Shown here piece after piece: positions 62,601 through 64,000 of a stretch of DNA of 64,000 nt. Origin of the DNA: Pontederia crassipes (taxonomy: Eukaryota > Streptophyta > Magnoliopsida > Commelinales > Pontederiaceae); assembly GCA_030549335.1 (NCBI GenBank), contig CM060193.1, forward strand, positions 42,269,391 through 42,333,390, given 5' to 3'. How positions within the stretch are numbered: the stretch's first letter is position 1; each line of letters begins with the position of its first letter. Below the pieces are notes generated by a model. It searched no databases. It had not been told where the DNA came from and saw nothing but the letters and a program-made list of their open reading frames with translations. Both the position numbers and the translations under genes were made by a program.

Positions 62601-63653
62601 ATGACTAAAAAAATGCAAATAAGATGTCAAATATCATATATTTAACACATCTCTAAAGATGTTATTGCGCTGAGCTGAAGACATATAGCCCAAAAAACCA
62701 TCAGAGATGTACTTGAGGGACACTGAGAGAGGGATCCCCTATGGCTTGGTATGAGATCAAAATGACTAGTGAGTTGGTCCTAAAATTCCAGGCCCATAGT
62801 CGCCATACCTCATTAGGACGTCATGACCAGGAAATTCTTATATCATACAACAACAAAACAACAACAAAGCTTTATCCCACTAGGTGGGGTCGGCTACATG
62901 GATCATACGACGCATTCGTTGATCCATGTTCATAAGATTCGATAGGGTTTTACGCTGGCTGTCGGGGCCTAACACAACCCTCCTCCTTTATCCGGGCTTG
63001 GGACCGACTATAAAACATAGGTGGAGTTACCAAAACTACAGTGTTACCAAAACTTCTCAAAGAAAAAATCAGAAAGAAATCTCTAACCAAAACCTCACTC
63101 TCAAAAGACAGGTTGCATGCTGTACAATATTTCCGGCATAGCATTTTTGCCCTCACCAGATACAATGTGGTTACGATGTAGCCATATCATACTGTTTATG
63201 TACTGAAAGAGTATATATTCTTTAGAACAAGGATATTGAAATAGTATGATTAACTCATAATGCCTCCTTTTTTTTCTTTTGAAGGCAATAATGACTCCTT
63301 TTATGAGGTTCACCAAATTACATGTTCAAGAAATAGTAAAACAGATCTTGTAAGTAGAAGGAAGATATCCTATTTCAAGTATGCAAAAGGTTATTCATTT
63401 GAAACTTCTATTTGGAGAGGCACGGAGTAGACTGATTCATATCCTCCTACCTTCTAATGTAATAAATTCAATTATTAGAGTCCTCAGGATATCAAAATTA
63501 CCAAGAATTGCAACATCAAGTTTCCATAAAGGATGCTTTGTATGCTTTATACCTGAGCTTCCCCAGCACAATACCAGATTCATTTGAACGAGATAATCCT
63601 ATGTCTTCAGGAGAAATTATTTCATATGTACCCTTGTTCTTAAGCATCCCATC
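47635..63653 (-). CDS. IPMS: 2-isopropylmalate synthase, C-terminal 7 exons (partial, continues past the right edge)
   Basis: First committed enzyme of leucine synthesis, in plastids, joining acetyl-CoA and 2-oxoisovalerate. Exons seen: 63653-63553, 52901-52868, 52782-52708, 48944-48861, 48789-48655, 48014-47872 and 47773-47635. All introns are GT-AG, phases agree, and together they give 236 residues. They read [20 protein letters not shown], then [54 protein letters not shown] and [14 protein letters not shown], then [32 protein letters not shown] and [17 protein letters not shown], ending KKAPAE. The C-terminal LeuA regulatory domain, site of leucine feedback, is present. That favours IPMS over methylthioalkylmalate synthase, which lacks it. 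Introns of 10,651 bp (52902-63552) and 3,763 bp (48945-52707) are full of repeats. The catalytic TIM-barrel exons lie beyond 64000. Confidence 0.93.
48945..50499. other. IPMS intron, left part
   Basis: Intron sequence with some long open frames (for example 49529-49894 minus) that I do not recognise. It may be decayed transposon DNA. No terminal repeats found. Confidence 0.4.
50500..51200 (-). pseudogene. Decayed L1-type LINE reverse transcriptase
   Basis: Scattered minus-strand frames include [16 protein letters not shown] (family DGFxxxFFxxFWxxVGxDV) near 51150-51070, INSSSLSQ, and [14 protein letters not shown] near 50800 (family LDFxKAFDSVxWxF). The order and strand fit an L1 RT, but the frame changes repeatedly. 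It lies in the IPMS intron in the same orientation as the gene. Confidence 0.55.
51590..51985. repeat. Diverged ~198-bp tandem duplication in the IPMS intron
   Basis: GGATAGAGTTCCTTCTCATC (51768) and GGATAGAGTTCCTTGTCATC (51966) anchor two copies. They also share AAACCAAATGAGATC/AAACCAAAGGAAATC and ATCACTCGCAC/ATCACTCACAC. Function unknown. Confidence 0.75.
52902..58580. other. Large IPMS intron, left part
   Basis: AT-rich intron DNA without a recognisable gene. AACAAGTACACTAGATTGTA followed by TCAAGTAATAAA at about 54272 and AACAAGTGCACTATATGTA then TCAAGTAATAAA at about 56345 are two diverged copies of one repeat, probably LTR-retrotransposon derived. Open frames at 53905-54207 and 55463-55768 were not recognised. 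Confidence 0.4.
58581..60023 (+). mobile_element. 1.4-kb retroposed segment with RTE-type tail and 18-bp target duplication
   Basis: The 18-mer TGTAATATATTGATCTTC occurs exactly at 58581-58598 and again at 60006-60023. The second copy directly follows the (TTG)n tail of retroposon copy 2. The simplest reading is one insertion of about 1.41 kb (58599-60007) whose 3' end is the RTE-type module. Its 5' 1.2 kb shows no RT or other TE protein. An exon-like piece with flanking AG and GT signals lies near 58668-58712 ([15 protein letters not shown]). Confidence 0.65.
59823..60007 (+). mobile_element. Short RTE-tailed retroposon module, copy 2
   Basis: Starts ACTCTGCCTATATTTTATAG and ends with (TTG)n after CCACCTAGTGGGATAAGGC. 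It retains ATAGAACGGAATGG before CGTCGTATGATCC, which copies 1, 3 and 4 lack, so it belongs to a different subfamily closer to the LINE end. Confidence 0.75.
60024..61979. other. IPMS intron, middle part
   Basis: AT-rich intron DNA, no recognised feature. Confidence 0.4.
61980..62085 (-). mobile_element. 72-bp 5'-truncated RTE-tailed insertion with 17-bp duplication
   Basis: AGGAAAAGAAAATACAA occurs at 61980-61996 and at 62069-62085. Between them (61997-62068) is only the last ~72 bp of the RTE-type 3' end, inverted, with its (AAC)n tail on the left. A duplication, a tail and a 5' cut are the marks of target-primed reverse transcription. Confidence 0.88.
62086..62408. other. IPMS intron spacer between retroposon copies
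   Basis: AT-rich, nothing recognised. Confidence 0.4.
62409..62594 (+). mobile_element. Short RTE-tailed retroposon, copy 3
   Basis: Starts ACTCCGCCTATGTTTTATAG and passes through GGTCCCAAGCCCGGATGAAG and GGCCCCGACAGCCAGCG to CCACCTAGTGGGATAAGGC, then (TTG)n. It is full-length and the best-preserved copy here. No clear duplication. Confidence 0.78.
62847..63027 (-). mobile_element. Short RTE-tailed retroposon, copy 4 (inverted)
   Basis: Reverse orientation to copy 3, only ~250 bp from it. The (AAC)n tail is at the left, and the 5' boundary ACTCCACCTATG (element strand) ends at 63027. The two copies form an inverted pair that could fold in the IPMS pre-mRNA. Confidence 0.78.
63028..63552. 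other. IPMS intron, right end before the next exon
   Basis: AT-rich intron DNA. GTTACCAAAACT is repeated at about 63026 and 63044. Nothing else. Confidence 0.4.
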
Positions 63654-64000
63654 CTGCAGCATTGTCATTAAAGCATTATTTGACATCCAAAGGGTCAAAC
63701 ACAGCCAAGTCAACCATTATCCTTTAGAAAAATGCGAACAACCATTACATTTAACTTTGTATCATAGTTTGAAGATAAGGCTACTGAGATAACAGAATTA
63801 GCACTTTCCAAGGTCAACACAAAAGTAAACATGAGGTAAAATGAGAAAATACAAGTTGAACAGTCAAAACATAACAAATATGCAGTAAAGGAACTTTTCC
63901 TTTCACATTTAACTCTTCTCGGATACCCTCTCACGGATACAACAAGAACATGTTGCAGGGATCCCCTCCCGGTAGCACCTCTCTCTCTCTCTAAAGATTC
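63654..64000. other. IPMS intron running off the window
   Basis: No exon encoding the expected upstream ESGIHQ region was found here, so the intron continues past the right edge. A (CT)n run lies near 63980-63993. Confidence 0.5.

Noticed and set aside
53185..62625. AAATGCAAATAAGAT and AAGGATGACTA shared between 53.2-53.3 kb and 62.6 kb as a possible target duplication of copy 3
   Set aside because: The pieces are short, AT-rich, not adjacent to both insertion ends, and 9 kb apart.
1..64000. tRNA, rRNA, CRISPR or bacterial-type operon structures
   Set aside because: None was seen. Gene structure and repeats are those of a plant nuclear chromosome.

Overview
The window is nuclear DNA of a flowering plant. 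It has intron-containing genes with plant-specific architectures, abundant class I and class II transposons, and very AT-rich intergenic DNA next to GC-rich first exons. GC-rich 5' coding exons, a GT61 glycosyltransferase and long TE-filled introns point to a monocot, perhaps a non-grass commelinid. That placement is inference, not proof.

Four host genes were found, all on the minus strand: (1) a phosphatidylinositol-4-phosphate 5-kinase with eight MORN repeats (715-4852, 8 exons, 857 aa by my splicing); (2) a GT61 family Golgi glycosyltransferase (14007-15702, 2 exons, 531 aa) with a TATA box at 15911-15920; (3) an annexin (43298-45430, 6 exons, 311 aa) with a probable GC-AG intron; (4) the 3' part of a 2-isopropylmalate synthase gene (47635 to beyond the right edge), with introns of 3.8 and 10.7 kb. 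They have unrelated jobs: PI(4,5)P2 signalling, wall/glycan synthesis, Ca2+-dependent membrane binding, and leucine biosynthesis. They do not form a pathway or cluster.

The rest is mostly mobile DNA. 5-13 kb is AT-rich, with a GC-rich minisatellite, a copia RT scrap and one orphan CACTA end. 16.1-17.6 kb holds a short retroposon copy and a Mutator-like element with long TIRs. 18.6-19.7 kb is a long-TIR element carrying a broken LURP-one-related (LOR) gene fragment. 20902-30985 is a complete 10,084-bp CACTA (En/Spm-type) transposon with a TAT target duplication, a decayed tnp2-type transposase gene and a decayed Ptta/En/Spm-type second gene with tandemly duplicated symmetric mini-exons. 31337-38076 is a gag-only copia (Sirevirus-like) LTR retrotransposon with a TTTTT duplication, apparently nested in an older copia relic. 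40543-42756 is a solo LTR (ACTTG duplication) with an internal 305-bp promoter duplication. 45834-46267 is a TTA-flanked MITE. 46306-47095 is a 5'-truncated RTE-type LINE.

Within the large IPMS intron are several short retroposons that share the RTE LINE 3' end and (TTG)n tail. One is a 72-bp insertion bounded by a 17-bp duplication. Another is the 3' terminus of a 1.4-kb segment bounded by an 18-bp duplication. I found no tRNA, rRNA or CRISPR. The most unusual items are the LOR-carrying TIR element, the symmetric-exon array in the CACTA second gene, the RTE-tailed retroposed segments, and the duplicated LTR promoter.
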